NCBI GenBank assembly: GCA_910575105.1
Contig: CAJTDK010000024.1
Coordinates: 1-53,658 of the forward strand
DNA from: Lachnospiraceae bacterium
Lineage (GTDB): Bacteria; Bacillota; Clostridia; Lachnospirales; Lachnospiraceae
DNA: 53,658 nt
Direction: 5' to 3'
Part shown: positions 1-7,286 of the stretch, in pieces
How positions within the stretch are numbered: position 1 is the stretch's first letter
Layout: each line of letters opens with the position of its first letter
Program-made: the position numbers and the translations under genes
The notes under the pieces: model-generated
Told to the model about the DNA's origin: nothing
The model's input: the letters and a program-made list of their open reading frames with translations, nothing else
The model's database searches: none

Positions 1-20
1 AGGATATTTTCTTTAAATGC

Positions 21-92
21 AAAAACTATGCCGACATTTTTCTGGGAATTGCAGCGGATGGCTGGATCCAACAAAATGTCGGCATAGTTTTT
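21..92 (+). terminator. Perfect 20-bp inverted repeat, terminator-like
   Basis: The arms at 21-40 and 73-92 are exact reverse complements (left arm AAAAACTATGCCGACATTTT) around a 32-nt loop. The right arm runs into a T-rich stretch, so a + strand transcript entering from the left would meet a strong hairpin with a U tract. It could instead be a mobile-element end, because it lies just outside an IS256-type transposase remnant. Confidence 0.55.
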
Positions 93-104
93 TTGTCGGT
101 ATAA

Positions 105-136
105 GTCGTGCTATAACGACATCGTTATAGCACGAC
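105..136. repeat. Perfect 15-bp palindrome with 2-nt spacer at truncated IS256 end
   Basis: Bases 105-119 (GTCGTGCTATAACGA) and 122-136 are exact reverse complements separated by CA. The right arm runs into recognisable transposase codons, so the palindrome sits exactly where the transposase is cut off. This looks like a fold-back made during deletion or aberrant transposition rather than an ordinary terminator, since no T tract follows. Confidence 0.6.
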
Positions 137-140
137 AAAT

Positions 141-341
141 ATCATAGAGGGTGTAAACCGCCAGTATCGGAAAGTCACCAAGACAAAAAGTGTATTCCCA
201 AGTGATACATCTTTGGAAAAGATGCTATATCTGGCCAGTGAGAATGTAGTAAAAAAATGGACGCAGAGATATCGAAACTGGGACCAGGTATTGAACCAAT
301 TAATAGTTTTGTACAGCGAAAGAATCACGAAATACCTGTAA
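141..341 (+). pseudogene. IS256-family (mutator-type) transposase, C-terminal remnant
   Basis: Read from 141 in frame to the TAA at 339-341, the + strand encodes IIEGVNRQYRKVTKTKSVFP, then a stretch containing KKWTQRYRNWDQVLNQL and ending TKYL. This is the characteristic C-terminal end of IS256-family transposases (usually about 400 residues). Only about 66 codons survive. The DDE catalytic core is absent and a palindrome at 105-136 marks the break. The preceding codons read TTN, as in intact members (TTNxIEG). It cannot be functional. Confidence 0.85.
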
Positions 342-696
342 AGTAAAAGGTGGGATGGCAATCATCCAAACAAACCATCCCCCCTTATTCCATCGGCATC
401 TGTATGATTGCCAAAAAACTTAGGTCTTATTCCGGAGGCCGGGTGTGGGCAGAGCCCACGAAAAAGCAATAAATACAGAGCCTTAATAAACATGCAAAAA
501 ATTAGAAATAACTGTATAACCCTCCTGAATATGGGTATACTATAGATACAAAGAAATCTTCGACAGCAAGTCGACAGCACAAAAAGTGTAAAATCGACAA
601 AGATTTTTTACATATCTTATTCTTATTAGGAAGTCTTAAATTCCATAGACACAAGATTTTTTACAGCCTCGATACTATATCTCAGATGGCTCTTTT
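342..696. other. Non-coding stretch after IS256 remnant
   Basis: I see no supportable gene here. The stretch is AT-rich and contains two copies of AAGATTTTTTACA-like sequence (near 602 and 654). It presumably holds the decayed IS256 right end and the 3' flank of the SRAP gene. No confident terminal inverted repeat could be assigned. Confidence 0.4.
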
Positions 697-1329
697 TCAT
701 GTCAGGAATAAACTCTGCTGCTCATATTCCTGTTCCCGCCGAAGCTCTGTCGGAGTTTTATGAAGCACATACTCCGTGAACTTATCATCATAAACCCAGT
801 CCTCCAGTTCACCCTCATCCAGAACCAGCGGCATACGATTATGAACAGGACTTACAGAAGCATTCGCCTGCGTCGTAAGAATAATGAAACGCACCTCATC
901 CTGAAACCGGTTATAGAATCCTGCCATAAATAAAACCGCTCTGTCCTCTCTGAAAAATGTTACCTTATTCTTATCTGAATCCCACTCGTAAAATTGTCTG
1001 GCTGGAATCACACATCGCCTGTGCAATACGTTTTCACGAAATGTCCTCCGTTCCAGCGCCGTCTCTGCTTTGGCATTGATCAGAAGCCCTTTCTTCTGAT
1101 ACTGCGGGAATCCCCAATGCATTTCATTCAGTTCCAATGCTGGTGAATTTTTCGCTGCAGGACCTGCCGACAACGGATTTTTCTGCTGGCTGTGGCAAGT
1201 CAGAATACCGGCAGACTGTGACGGGAAAATATCCCCTGTGCGTATTTTCTGTATCCGCAGATCTACTCCCCGGATTACTCGTTCAATTTCTCTGGCTGTC
1301 CCCTCATCTACATAGAACCGTCCGCACAT
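697..1329 (-). CDS. SOS response-associated (SRAP/HMCES/YedK) peptidase family protein
   Basis: 210 residues beginning MCGRFYVDEG. SRAP proteins remove Met1 and use Cys2 to form a thiazolidine link with abasic sites in single-stranded DNA, shielding them from nucleases. The expected residues are present: Cys2, Asn85 in NAKAET, Glu115 in CVIPARQFYEW, and His163 in HNRMPLVL. A longer upstream start is possible, but ATG at 1329 puts Cys at position 2 and follows GGAAAGGAGAG at good spacing. The first 22 bp overlap the end of the metallophosphoesterase gene, so the two are probably translated together. The pairing suggests DNA or nucleotide damage handling on a mobile element (inference). Confidence 0.92.
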   Translation of the reverse strand: MCGRFYVDEGTAREIERVIRGVDLRIQKIRTGDIFPSQSAGILTCHSQQKNPLSAGPAAKNSPALELNEMHWGFPQYQKKGLLINAKAETALERRTFRENVLHRRCVIPARQFYEWDSDKNKVTFFREDRAVLFMAGFYNRFQDEVRFIILTTQANASVSPVHNRMPLVLDEGELEDWVYDDKFTEYVLHKTPTELRREQEYEQQSLFLT

Positions 1330-1943
1330 AATTTTTCTCTCCTTTCCCTGTCGCAGAGTATCCATTCATCCAGCGTCAGCGGGGTATAATCGGAATACAT
1401 ACAGAAACAATTAATCATATTCGACGGAATCGCCCGTTTCTCTCCATCCGAATTCTCACGGATACTGCTCCTTGTAATCTCCTGAAACTGCTCGATCAGC
1501 CGCTGGTCATAGGTATCATGCACATGGCCATAGAGCATATATACTTTAGGGTTCCCATTTCCGTCCAGACGATACTGCCCGTTATAACACATGATAGGGT
1601 AGTGACAGAGGATGACCTTCCGCTTATTATCCTGCAGTTCCTCATAAGGCTTGATCCAGACAAAACGGCTGGCATTGTAGTCCTTATTCTTCAGGAACCG
1701 GTCATGGTTTCCCTGAATCAGATAGAGCCTCCCGTTCAGCTTCCCAAGCAGTTCATTGGTTTCTTCCGCCTTGCCCCATGACAGGTCTCCCAGAATCACA
1801 ACCTCATCATTCTTTCGGACTTTCGCGTTCCATTTCTGCAGCATGTATCCATTCATTTCCTCCGCATCCACAAATCCCCGGCAGTCCATCTTTGTATTCA
1901 GGTTCCCGTGGAAGAAATGCGGGTCGGCAATATAATATCTCAA
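1308..1943 (-). CDS. Calcineurin-like metallophosphoesterase
   Basis: 211 residues. Metal-binding motifs appear in family order: D7-x-H9 (DPH), GD near 53, GNHD near 79-82, a His in ILCHYP, and GHVH. The length suits the small single-domain phosphoesterases found beside phage and ICE genes. The start is TTG at 1943, with AGGTG about nine bases upstream. Its 3' end overlaps the SRAP start by 22 bp. No membrane segment or extra domain is seen, and the substrate (nucleotide, phosphodiester or phosphoprotein) cannot be inferred. Confidence 0.88.
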   Translation of the reverse strand: MRYYIADPHFFHGNLNTKMDCRGFVDAEEMNGYMLQKWNAKVRKNDEVVILGDLSWGKAEETNELLGKLNGRLYLIQGNHDRFLKNKDYNASRFVWIKPYEELQDNKRKVILCHYPIMCYNGQYRLDGNGNPKVYMLYGHVHDTYDQRLIEQFQEITRSSIRENSDGEKRAIPSNMINCFCMYSDYTPLTLDEWILCDRERREKLCADGSM

Positions 1944-2083
1944 TTTATTTCACCTGCTTATCCTATAATTTTGTCAATTTCTACTTTGATTGCTGTTATC
2001 TTTCACAATTAATAATCATATTGTATGTAATCAGACAGGGAAAATCAACTGCAGATTCTTCCAACTACAGAACCTGCCACTGA

Positions 2084-2278
2084 CAGCTTCCTCTGCATGC
2101 CGAACTCCGCGCCGCAGGTGATCCCACCCTTTCTGAAAGGATGGAAATGCTGGTACAGCACCGGCAGGCGCTCAATGAGCAGATTGCACGTCTGCAGGAG
2201 CATAAGATAAAACTGGATGAAAAAATAGAGTTTTACAGAAATGAGATTAAGCGAACACAGAATAATGTTTCTTCCTGA
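2084..2278 (+). pseudogene. MerR-family regulator, C-terminal coiled-coil remnant
   Basis: From 2120 the + strand reads DPTLSERMEMLVQHRQALNE and continues QIARLQEHKIKLDEKIEFY to a TGA at 2276-2278. This resembles the dimerisation coiled coil at the C terminus of MerR regulators (typically ERMxLLxxHR...I.xLQ.hl..id.KI.fY). The frame is closed by a TGA at 2081-2083 and the winged-helix DNA-binding half is missing. It is a + strand fossil among minus-strand genes. Confidence 0.65.
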
Positions 2279-2384
2279 GTATTACTCTGCCGGGAAAGGC
2301 AACCGTTCCTTTTTCGGCTTTATCCTTTATTCCATCTCCCTGAACGTACCGGCCATTCCCCCGACAAGGCTCCACTGGCACTGC

Positions 2385-2415
2385 ATATAGGATTTCAGAT
2401 TTTCCGTGCTTTGCC
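2385..2415 (-). repeat. 31-bp direct repeat, copy 1
   Basis: 31 bases identical to 7407-7437 and in the same orientation, 5,022 bp apart. The minus strand contains GCAAAGCACGGAAAATC followed by TGAAATCC. This copy lies 35 bp past the stop of the MBL-fold gene. Weaker similarity continues about 20 bases further on the side of that gene, so the pair may be remnants of one gene family rather than a simple crossover site. Confidence 0.85.
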
Positions 2416-2449
2416 TGTAAGCCTTCCGGACTGTTTCCGGGTCATAAAA

Positions 2450-3328
2450 TTATGCTTTCTGCCAAAGCAGCATACTGTCCCGAAATTCAGCCGATACTTT
2501 CCCGGTATCCTTCAACCATGAAAGATAAGACCGCACCGTGCTTCCCACCAGCACATACTGCTCAAAATTCATGGAAAGCCCATAGCCTTTGAACACTTCC
2601 TGCAGAATCCTCTCAAAGCACATTGGCTCCCCACAGATGGACAGAATCCTGTCCACCACTCCATGCACCTTATCCCTGTTATAACGGACAAGTTCCTTCA
2701 CATCCGCGGATACTTCCGCATGGGCGGGAACGAACATAACCGCTTCCATCCCCTCCACCTTATCCAGCGTTTCCAGATATGCGCCCACGTCATAAATGAA
2801 GGAAACTGCATATTTGTCCAGCGTCTCCCTGCTGCTTAAGCAGTCCGCAAGGAACACCACATTGTCCGGCATACGGAACCCGACCATGTCAAAGAAATGC
2901 CCCGGCAGGGGTATCACCCCAATCTCCTTCGGGAAATTTTCATCTGAGAAATCCGCCACAACGCTCTCCTGCGCCATCAAGAATTTATGCCGCAAATCCT
3001 TACACGGATAGCCGCCGTAAAGGAAGGACGGCTCCAGCACTGGGTATTTTGTAAAAGCCGCCTCTATGCCGCCGGAATAAACCTTGCATCCCATCTGCCC
3101 CTGCAGGTATCTGTTCCCACCGATATGGTCTGCGTTGGAATGGGTATTCAGGATTGCCGCCAAATGCCAGCCGTTCTTATCCAGTATCTGCCTGACCTTC
3201 CGCCCCGCATCCTTGTCATTCCCGCTGTCAACCAGATAGACATTCTCCCCATCTGCCACATAGACGCCTATCTTCGCCGGACAGTTTATGTAATAGCATT
3301 TTTCACTGACCTGTACCAATTCATACAT
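2450..3328 (-). CDS. MBL-fold metallohydrolase
   Basis: 292 residues. The zinc motif is NTHSNADHIGG, with His63, Asp67 and His68, a common variant of HxHxDH with Asn-Ala before Asp. It is followed by GHFFDMVGF, a metal-bridging Asp in LADC, and PAHAE near 200. The C-terminal 80 residues look helical and may be a winged-helix or lid extension. It is 15 bp downstream of an XRE-cupin regulator and probably co-transcribed with it, which fits a small detoxification operon. After the TAA the same frame stays open for 40 codons (2327-2449), but that stretch does not resemble an MBL extension. Confidence 0.88.
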   Translation of the reverse strand: MYELVQVSEKCYYINCPAKIGVYVADGENVYLVDSGNDKDAGRKVRQILDKNGWHLAAILNTHSNADHIGGNRYLQGQMGCKVYSGGIEAAFTKYPVLEPSFLYGGYPCKDLRHKFLMAQESVVADFSDENFPKEIGVIPLPGHFFDMVGFRMPDNVVFLADCLSSRETLDKYAVSFIYDVGAYLETLDKVEGMEAVMFVPAHAEVSADVKELVRYNRDKVHGVVDRILSICGEPMCFERILQEVFKGYGLSMNFEQYVLVGSTVRSYLSWLKDTGKVSAEFRDSMLLWQKA

Positions 3329-3343
3329 TTTACGTTTCCTCCT

Positions 3344-3901
3344 TTAATTGTTCGGATAAAATATCACGTTATAGGCGGCGCAGGCTTTATCTGAAGCATT
3401 GTGGTATGCGTGGGAAACATCCGCCCGGAAGCGTATTGACTGCTTTTCCTGCAGCAGCACTTCTTCCCCGCCTATTACCATTTTCAGCGTCCCCTGCACC
3501 AGAAAAACATATTCTTCCACGCCCGCCACATGAGACAGTGATTCATGGCGCACTCCTGCATCAAACTCAATATAGAACACCTCTACATTCCGCACCGGGT
3601 CAAAGGGAAACAGCGGGTAAGCCCGCATCCCTCCGTTTTCCTCCGTGATCACATTTTCCCCATCAAGCCCGGCGACCATATATTCCGCTTCTTCCTGTTT
3701 GCAGAAAAAGGACAATGGAATTTTCAGCCCTGTTGAAATTTTCCATAATATGTTGATGGTGGGTGAGGACTGCCCGCGCTCGATCTGCCCTAACATGGGC
3801 TTGCTGACGCCAGTAAGTTCCGCAACATCATCCAGCGTGAGCTGCCTTGTGTTCCTGATGTCTTTCAGCCGCTCCCCTATCTTCAATGAAACCTGCTCCA
3901 T
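3344..3901 (-). CDS. XRE-family HTH regulator with cupin domain
   Basis: 185 residues. Residues about 8-62 form a helix-turn-helix (LTLDDVAELTGVSKPMLGQI). Residues about 105-180 form a cupin_2 barrel (HVAGVEEYVFLVQGTLKMVI and later VSHAYHN). This is the usual build of small-molecule-sensing repressors or activators. ATG at 3901 follows GGAGGAGTC. An AT-rich palindrome and -10 box lie directly upstream (3920-3943), which suggests autoregulation. It leads the operon with the MBL hydrolase, so it probably controls that enzyme in response to its substrate (inference). Confidence 0.9.
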   Translation of the reverse strand: MEQVSLKIGERLKDIRNTRQLTLDDVAELTGVSKPMLGQIERGQSSPTINILWKISTGLKIPLSFFCKQEEAEYMVAGLDGENVITEENGGMRAYPLFPFDPVRNVEVFYIEFDAGVRHESLSHVAGVEEYVFLVQGTLKMVIGGEEVLLQEKQSIRFRADVSHAYHNASDKACAAYNVIFYPNN

Positions 3902-3919
3902 GACTCCTCCTTAAATATG

Positions 3920-3943
3920 TTTTATTAAATAAAATATATTATA
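3920..3943 (-). promoter_or_regulatory. Promoter and palindromic operator of XRE-cupin/MBL operon
   Basis: On the minus strand a TATAAT -10 box (3938-3943) is followed by TTTTATTTAATAAAA (3920-3934), a palindrome around a central base, and then the GGAGGAG ribosome site. A palindrome between the -10 box and the start codon is where a repressor such as the downstream XRE protein would bind. Confidence 0.6.
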
Positions 3944-3970
3944 ACATATCAAAGGACAAAATGAAAGGGT

Positions 3971-4435
3971 CATTGAACAACCCTTTCCCCACTGCTACCA
4001 TTTTTCAATTTTACTGTATACTATCACGCAAAAATCCAAACTATCACGGAAACTCATATACAAACACGAAAACTCCGAGCAGTTTCCGTGTTTGTATTAT
4101 ATCCCCTGTATTTCAACAGCATTTTCCGTCAAGCAAATACCCTTTTCCGCAAAAACCACCAATATCCTACTCCTTTTTACCTTTCTGTTTTATACTATCA
4201 CGGAAACCCCGGACTTTTGCGTGAAAGTATACTTTTGCCTGATAGTACGATTTTTTCCCCAATCGCCATCCTATCAGCGGCATCTAAAAACAAAAAAATT
4301 GGGGTCCACCACCCACCGTGATGAACCCCACCAAGCCTTAAAACCCTTGATTTTAAGCTATTCTTCCATACTTTCGCCTGCGAGTACCAAAAATCCTATG
4401 GCATCAATTTAAGATAGCCGCCTGTGCCGCTGTTA
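3971..4435 (+). repeat. Iteron-like block A, first copy of a ~450-bp repeat
   Basis: A non-coding block of about 465 bp recurs in the same orientation, clearly diverged, at 9600-10032. It contains a 14-mer, ACTATCACGCAAAA or one or two mismatches from it, in direct orientation at 4020, 4040 and 4194 and inverted at 4215-4228 and 4233-4246. An inverted repeat of ACAAACACG-A-AAACT type with CAGTTTCCGTGTTTGT lies between. Repeated short boxes around a dyad are what iteron-controlled origins and ICE replication or control regions look like. No initiator gene is adjacent. Reading frames through it are spurious. Confidence 0.75.
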
Positions 4436-4572
4436 GATTATGATGACTTTTACCCCTCTTTACCCCATTTACCCCACCCAATTCGACATTCGACAAACGG
4501 GATTCGCCAAAATCCCCTTGCTTTTGTGCGGAATCCGGCATAAAATGATTTCAGCGGAACGCTCCGCAGCGT
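4436..4572. other. Short tandem C-rich motifs after iteron block A
   Basis: TTTACCCC occurs three times at about 9-10 base spacing from 4448, followed by a tandem ATTCGAC pair near 4480-4494. No gene is visible. It may be a further protein-binding array that belongs with block A, or simple repeat slippage. Confidence 0.4.
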
Positions 4573-4601
4573 TTGACAGATGCGGGGGAATCTGTTACAA
4601 T
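4573..4601 (+). promoter_or_regulatory. Consensus sigma-A promoter for antisense RNA
   Basis: TTGACA at 4573-4578 and TACAAT at 4596-4601 with a 17-base spacer make a near-perfect housekeeping promoter pointing right. No open reading frame with a ribosome site follows. The transcript would instead run into the 3' end of the minus-strand toxin gene. Confidence 0.85.
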
Positions 4602-4607
4602 GAAAAT

Positions 4608-4700
4608 ACAAAGGGAATACTGCCGATAGACGGTCAGCCCAAATTAAAGATACTTACAAAAAAGTGACCTTACCTTTGGACGGGGCGGTCACTTTTTTGT
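4608..4700 (+). ncRNA. Predicted antisense antitoxin RNA of a type I toxin-antitoxin locus
   Basis: Transcription from the promoter at 4573-4601 should start near 4608 and end at the hairpin plus T run at 4656-4700, giving an RNA of about 90 nt. Its last 12 or so bases overlap the toxin coding sequence and its hairpin is shared with the toxin mRNA terminator, so the two RNAs can pair 3' to 3'. This is the layout known for txpA/RatA-type loci in Firmicutes. Start and end are inferred from sequence only. Confidence 0.7.
4656..4700. terminator. Bidirectional terminator shared by toxin mRNA and antisense RNA
   Basis: Arms 4656-4669 (ACAAAAAAGTGACC) and 4687-4700 are exact complements and each gives a U tract on its own strand. 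The arm at 4687-4700 contains the toxin stop codon and its last lysine codons. Confidence 0.85.
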
Positions 4701-4781
4701 GTGATTTATGTAAGCAATCAGGATTGATACGATGATCCCAAGAATCATCAGAACAACCGTCAGCAGTTCATAGTCACTCAT
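4689..4781 (-). CDS. Holin-like type I toxin peptide (30 aa)
   Basis: MSDYELLTVVLMILGIIVSI followed by LIAYINHTKK: 30 residues with one hydrophobic helix (about 6-25), a short acidic N terminus and a basic tail. This is the build of the 'putative holin-like toxin' (Hol_Tox) peptides common in gut Firmicutes. ATG at 4781 follows GGGGGG about eight bases upstream. The gene is too short for routine callers. It faces an antisense RNA gene that overlaps its 3' end. Such toxins insert in the membrane when unpaired mRNA is translated, and the antisense RNA represses them. It may stabilise the mobile segment. Confidence 0.85.
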   Translation of the reverse strand: MSDYELLTVVLMILGIIVSILIAYINHTKK

Positions 4782-5003
4782 CAAGCATCCCCCCTTTCCC
4801 GGTTTTACCCGTAGTCAGAGGGGCAGTCCCCTCTGCGTTTGCATCGGAAAACTGACCGCCTACCCGTTATGGCAGTACCCCATGTGAATATATTATCAGA
4901 AAATGTCGGATGCCACAAGATGGTTTTCCGGCTTTTTATTTTTCCACTTGCTAAATCCCAAATTCAGAGGTAAGCTACAACACCACAGAGAGGAGGGATT
5001 GGA

Positions 5004-5312
5004 TTGGAAAAAGATTCTGCATTGTACCAGCTCATGGACACACTCATGCACAGCGTCATGAACGGCATTGTAAGCAGTGACAGGGAATACCAGGCGATTC
5101 TCCGAAAGTCTGACGTATACTCCGGCGAACTGGAAAGGATGGATTTATCAAAAGAAATCCGGCTGCTGATCGACCGATACGTCAGCGAGCAGAACGCGCT
5201 GGGCTCCCGGTTTGGGATGCTCGCCTACCTGCTTGGTTTTTCCGACTGCAAAGCCATGTTTTTAGGGAAATGCCTGCCGACAGAAGCAAAAGAAATGAAT
5301 ACAGAACTGTAA
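5004..5312 (+). CDS. Conserved ICE/phage-type protein of unknown function (possibly DUF6809)
   Basis: 102 residues, mostly helical and acidic. It begins at TTG (5004) seven bases after AGGAGGG, which is convincing despite the rare start. It is one of few intact + strand genes here. The sequence (LMDTLMHSVMNGIVSSD near the N terminus, LLIDRYVSEQNALGSRFGML in the middle) resembles small proteins of clostridial mobile elements that I associate with DUF6809, but that family name is uncertain. No motif indicates activity. Confidence 0.6.
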   Translation: MEKDSALYQLMDTLMHSVMNGIVSSDREYQAILRKSDVYSGELERMDLSKEIRLLIDRYVSEQNALGSRFGMLAYLLGFSDCKAMFLGKCLPTEAKEMNTEL

Positions 5313-5374
5313 CTGCAAAAAGCCAGACAGGACGGAAAGGCTTCGCCACAGCCCTTCCGCCCTGTCTCTTTCGT

Positions 5375-6960
5375 CTAAATATAAATCCATGCCTCCAGCT
5401 CCGCATATTTGTTGGACTTTGACCACTGCGGGTGCATCCTGAACCATGCCCGCTCGTCATCCGGCGTGACCGGCAGCTTCGTAAAATAAACAGGGGAACC
5501 GGCATCATCCAGTTCCCCGCAGGCTTCGGGGCTTAAGTTTAAGAGCCTCTCAAAGCGGTCTTCGTAAACCCTTACCCCGAAAACATATTTATCGATATCT
5601 TCCTCCGAAAACTCCCCATCCTCCGGCACGGGCGGCTGCTCCATGAGCCTTTGCAGGTTTTCCAGCTTGCCGCTCACATCCGCCTCCGTGGCGGGCTTCA
5701 CATCGCCGTACTGCATCATCTGCTGTTCCAGCTCCGCTATCTTTTTCTCCACCTCCTACTGCTTGCGGCTGAATACCTCCCTCGGTATCTCGTTGTTCAT
5801 CCGCATATCGAGCAGCGTCTCGTAGCGCCCCTGCTCCTTTTTCAGCTTTTCCTCTATGATGGATTTATCCCGCAGCACTTCCGCCTGCTCCACCCCTGCG
5901 GTGCCGCAGCCGAGCATATCAGCCGCACTCCTGACTGTCCCTTCCGGGTCATCGAATACGGCATGGAGGACTTTCTGCGCCATCGTGTGTATCTTCCAGT
6001 CCTGCACCAGCGGCGCCCGGCAGACTCCCTCAATGCTCAGGCCGTTCTTAAGCCTTGCCGAAATGGTACCCGTCCGGGTCTGGTCATAGCACTTGTAGGT
6101 GTAGGTGGTGAAGTCCCTTGACTTGGAGTGCCACCTGGTCTTTGCGAAAGCGTGGCCACACTGGCAGCGCAGCTTCCTGCGCCAGAGGTCGTCCGAGTGG
6201 GTGCCCTTGTTCTTCCGGTAGTTCCGTGATTCCGCATTCCGCTCCGCCAGCAGATTCTGCACCTTTTCAAATTCCTCTTTGGTAACAATGGGCTGGTGCT
6301 TCCCTTCCACGATGACGCGGTCAAGCTCCCCGTTGTTCTTCGCCCTTTTCTGTTCGAGGTAGTCCGGCACATATTCCTTCCGGTATTCCAGTTCCCCGCA
6401 GTAAAGACGGTTCTTTAAAATATGGCCGATGGTGGCGTAATGCCAGAGGCTCTTCCCCATCGCCGTGAGGTCGCCGTCTTTTTCAAGCCGCTTTTTTATC
6501 TTCTGGTAACCGTTGCCTGCAAGGTACATATCGTATATCTTCCTGACCGTTTTCGCCTGCGCCTCGTTTATGACGTATTCCGGCCCCACCTTGTCATAGC
6601 CAAGCACGTTCCCGGTGCCGTAAATCACCCCGTTCTGGAAGGAGACCATCTGCCCCGCCTTCACCCGCATGGAGGTCTTTTTCGATTCGTTCTGCGCAAG
6701 GGTCGCCATGATGGTCAGCCGCAGCTCCCCGTCCTCATCGTTCATGGTCCATATGCCGTCCTCGGTAAAATACACTTCAATGCCCATCCGTTTTAAGAGC
6801 CTCGTCTGCTGGAGGGTGTCCACCGTGTTCCTTGCGAACCTCGACACCTCCCTCGTCACGATTAAGTCAAAATGTCCGTCCTTTGCGTCCTCCATCATCC
6901 GCACGAAGTTTTTCCGCTTAGCTATGGAGGTGCCGGTGATGCCTTCATGATCGTACTCGT
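5375..6960 (-). pseudogene. Large serine recombinase, N-truncated and amber-interrupted
   Basis: Recognisable homology starts at EYDHEGITGTSIAKRKNF (about 6960) and includes FDLIVTREVSRFARNTVD, a recombinase domain (YGTGNVLGYDKVG, LYCGELEYRKEYVPDYL), a zinc ribbon (CQCGHAFAKTRW) and a coiled coil. The first 40 or so residues with the catalytic serine (YxRVS) are missing. A TAG at 5756-5758 lies in frame inside the coiled coil: SRKQ, stop, then EVEKKIAELEQQMMQ and another 120 good codons to the stop at 5375. Both lesions argue for a dead gene. Intact, it would have been an ICE integrase. Confidence 0.88.
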
Positions 6961-7124
6961 CAGGTCTGAAAGATCGCGCTGGTGGAAAAAGGCAAGGGGC
7001 AAAGTCCGCAGCTTTTCCGCAAGGCGGATTCTCCGTCTCGCGCTCTCCGCATATGTCCCCATGCCAAGCCCCCGGCGGCCTTTACTGCCGCCCTGAATTT
7101 CTGCTCTATGGTTTTCTCTCTCAT
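6960..7124 (-). pseudogene. VRR-NUC-type nuclease N-terminal remnant fused to unrelated sequence
   Basis: ATG at 7124 after GGAGGC opens a 54-codon frame beginning MREKTIEQKFRAAVKAAGG, the usual first residues of small phage VRR-NUC nucleases. These normally continue with a substrate-binding PG-D-x-D core, but here the frame runs into unrelated Cys- and Pro-rich residues and stops at the recombinase remnant. It is a truncated, presumably non-functional gene at a deletion junction. Confidence 0.55.
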
Positions 7125-7169
7125 GCAAATGCCTCCAGTCCCTTTATTTTTCAAGCGTTCCAGACTTTC

Positions 7170-7277
7170 GGGTGACGGTCGTTGACAGTCGTACCATAAA
7201 GTCCTCTATAAGTGTTTTTTTACTGAAAAAACTGCCCTAAAGGGGGTTTATACTGCGACCGTCAACGACCGTCACCC
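7170..7277. repeat. 22-bp inverted repeat built of tandem TGACGGTCGT units
   Basis: Arms 7170-7191 (GGGTGACGGTCGTTGACAGT plus CG) and 7256-7277 match with one mismatch around a 64-bp centre. Each arm is itself a 10-bp tandem repeat, TGACGGTCGT then TGACAGTCGT. Four copies of a decamer in a dyad point to a DNA-binding site cluster such as a replication origin or recombinase accessory site. No terminator-like T run adjoins it. Confidence 0.75.
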
Positions 7278-7286
7278 TTTTTGCCC

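Noticed and set aside
125..361. 78-codon minus-strand frame at the left edge
   Set aside because: It is the shadow of the IS256-type transposase tail on the other strand, whose codons are recognisable.
2327..2449. In-frame open stretch of 40 codons directly after the MBL gene stop, as if by read-through
   Set aside because: The sequence does not resemble an MBL extension, the family's normal length is already reached, and the stretch contains the 31-bp repeat also found in an unrelated place.
4440..4667. 75-codon + strand frame covering the antisense RNA region
   Set aside because: No ribosome site, no recognisable protein, and it contains a strong promoter, a signature of an RNA gene instead.
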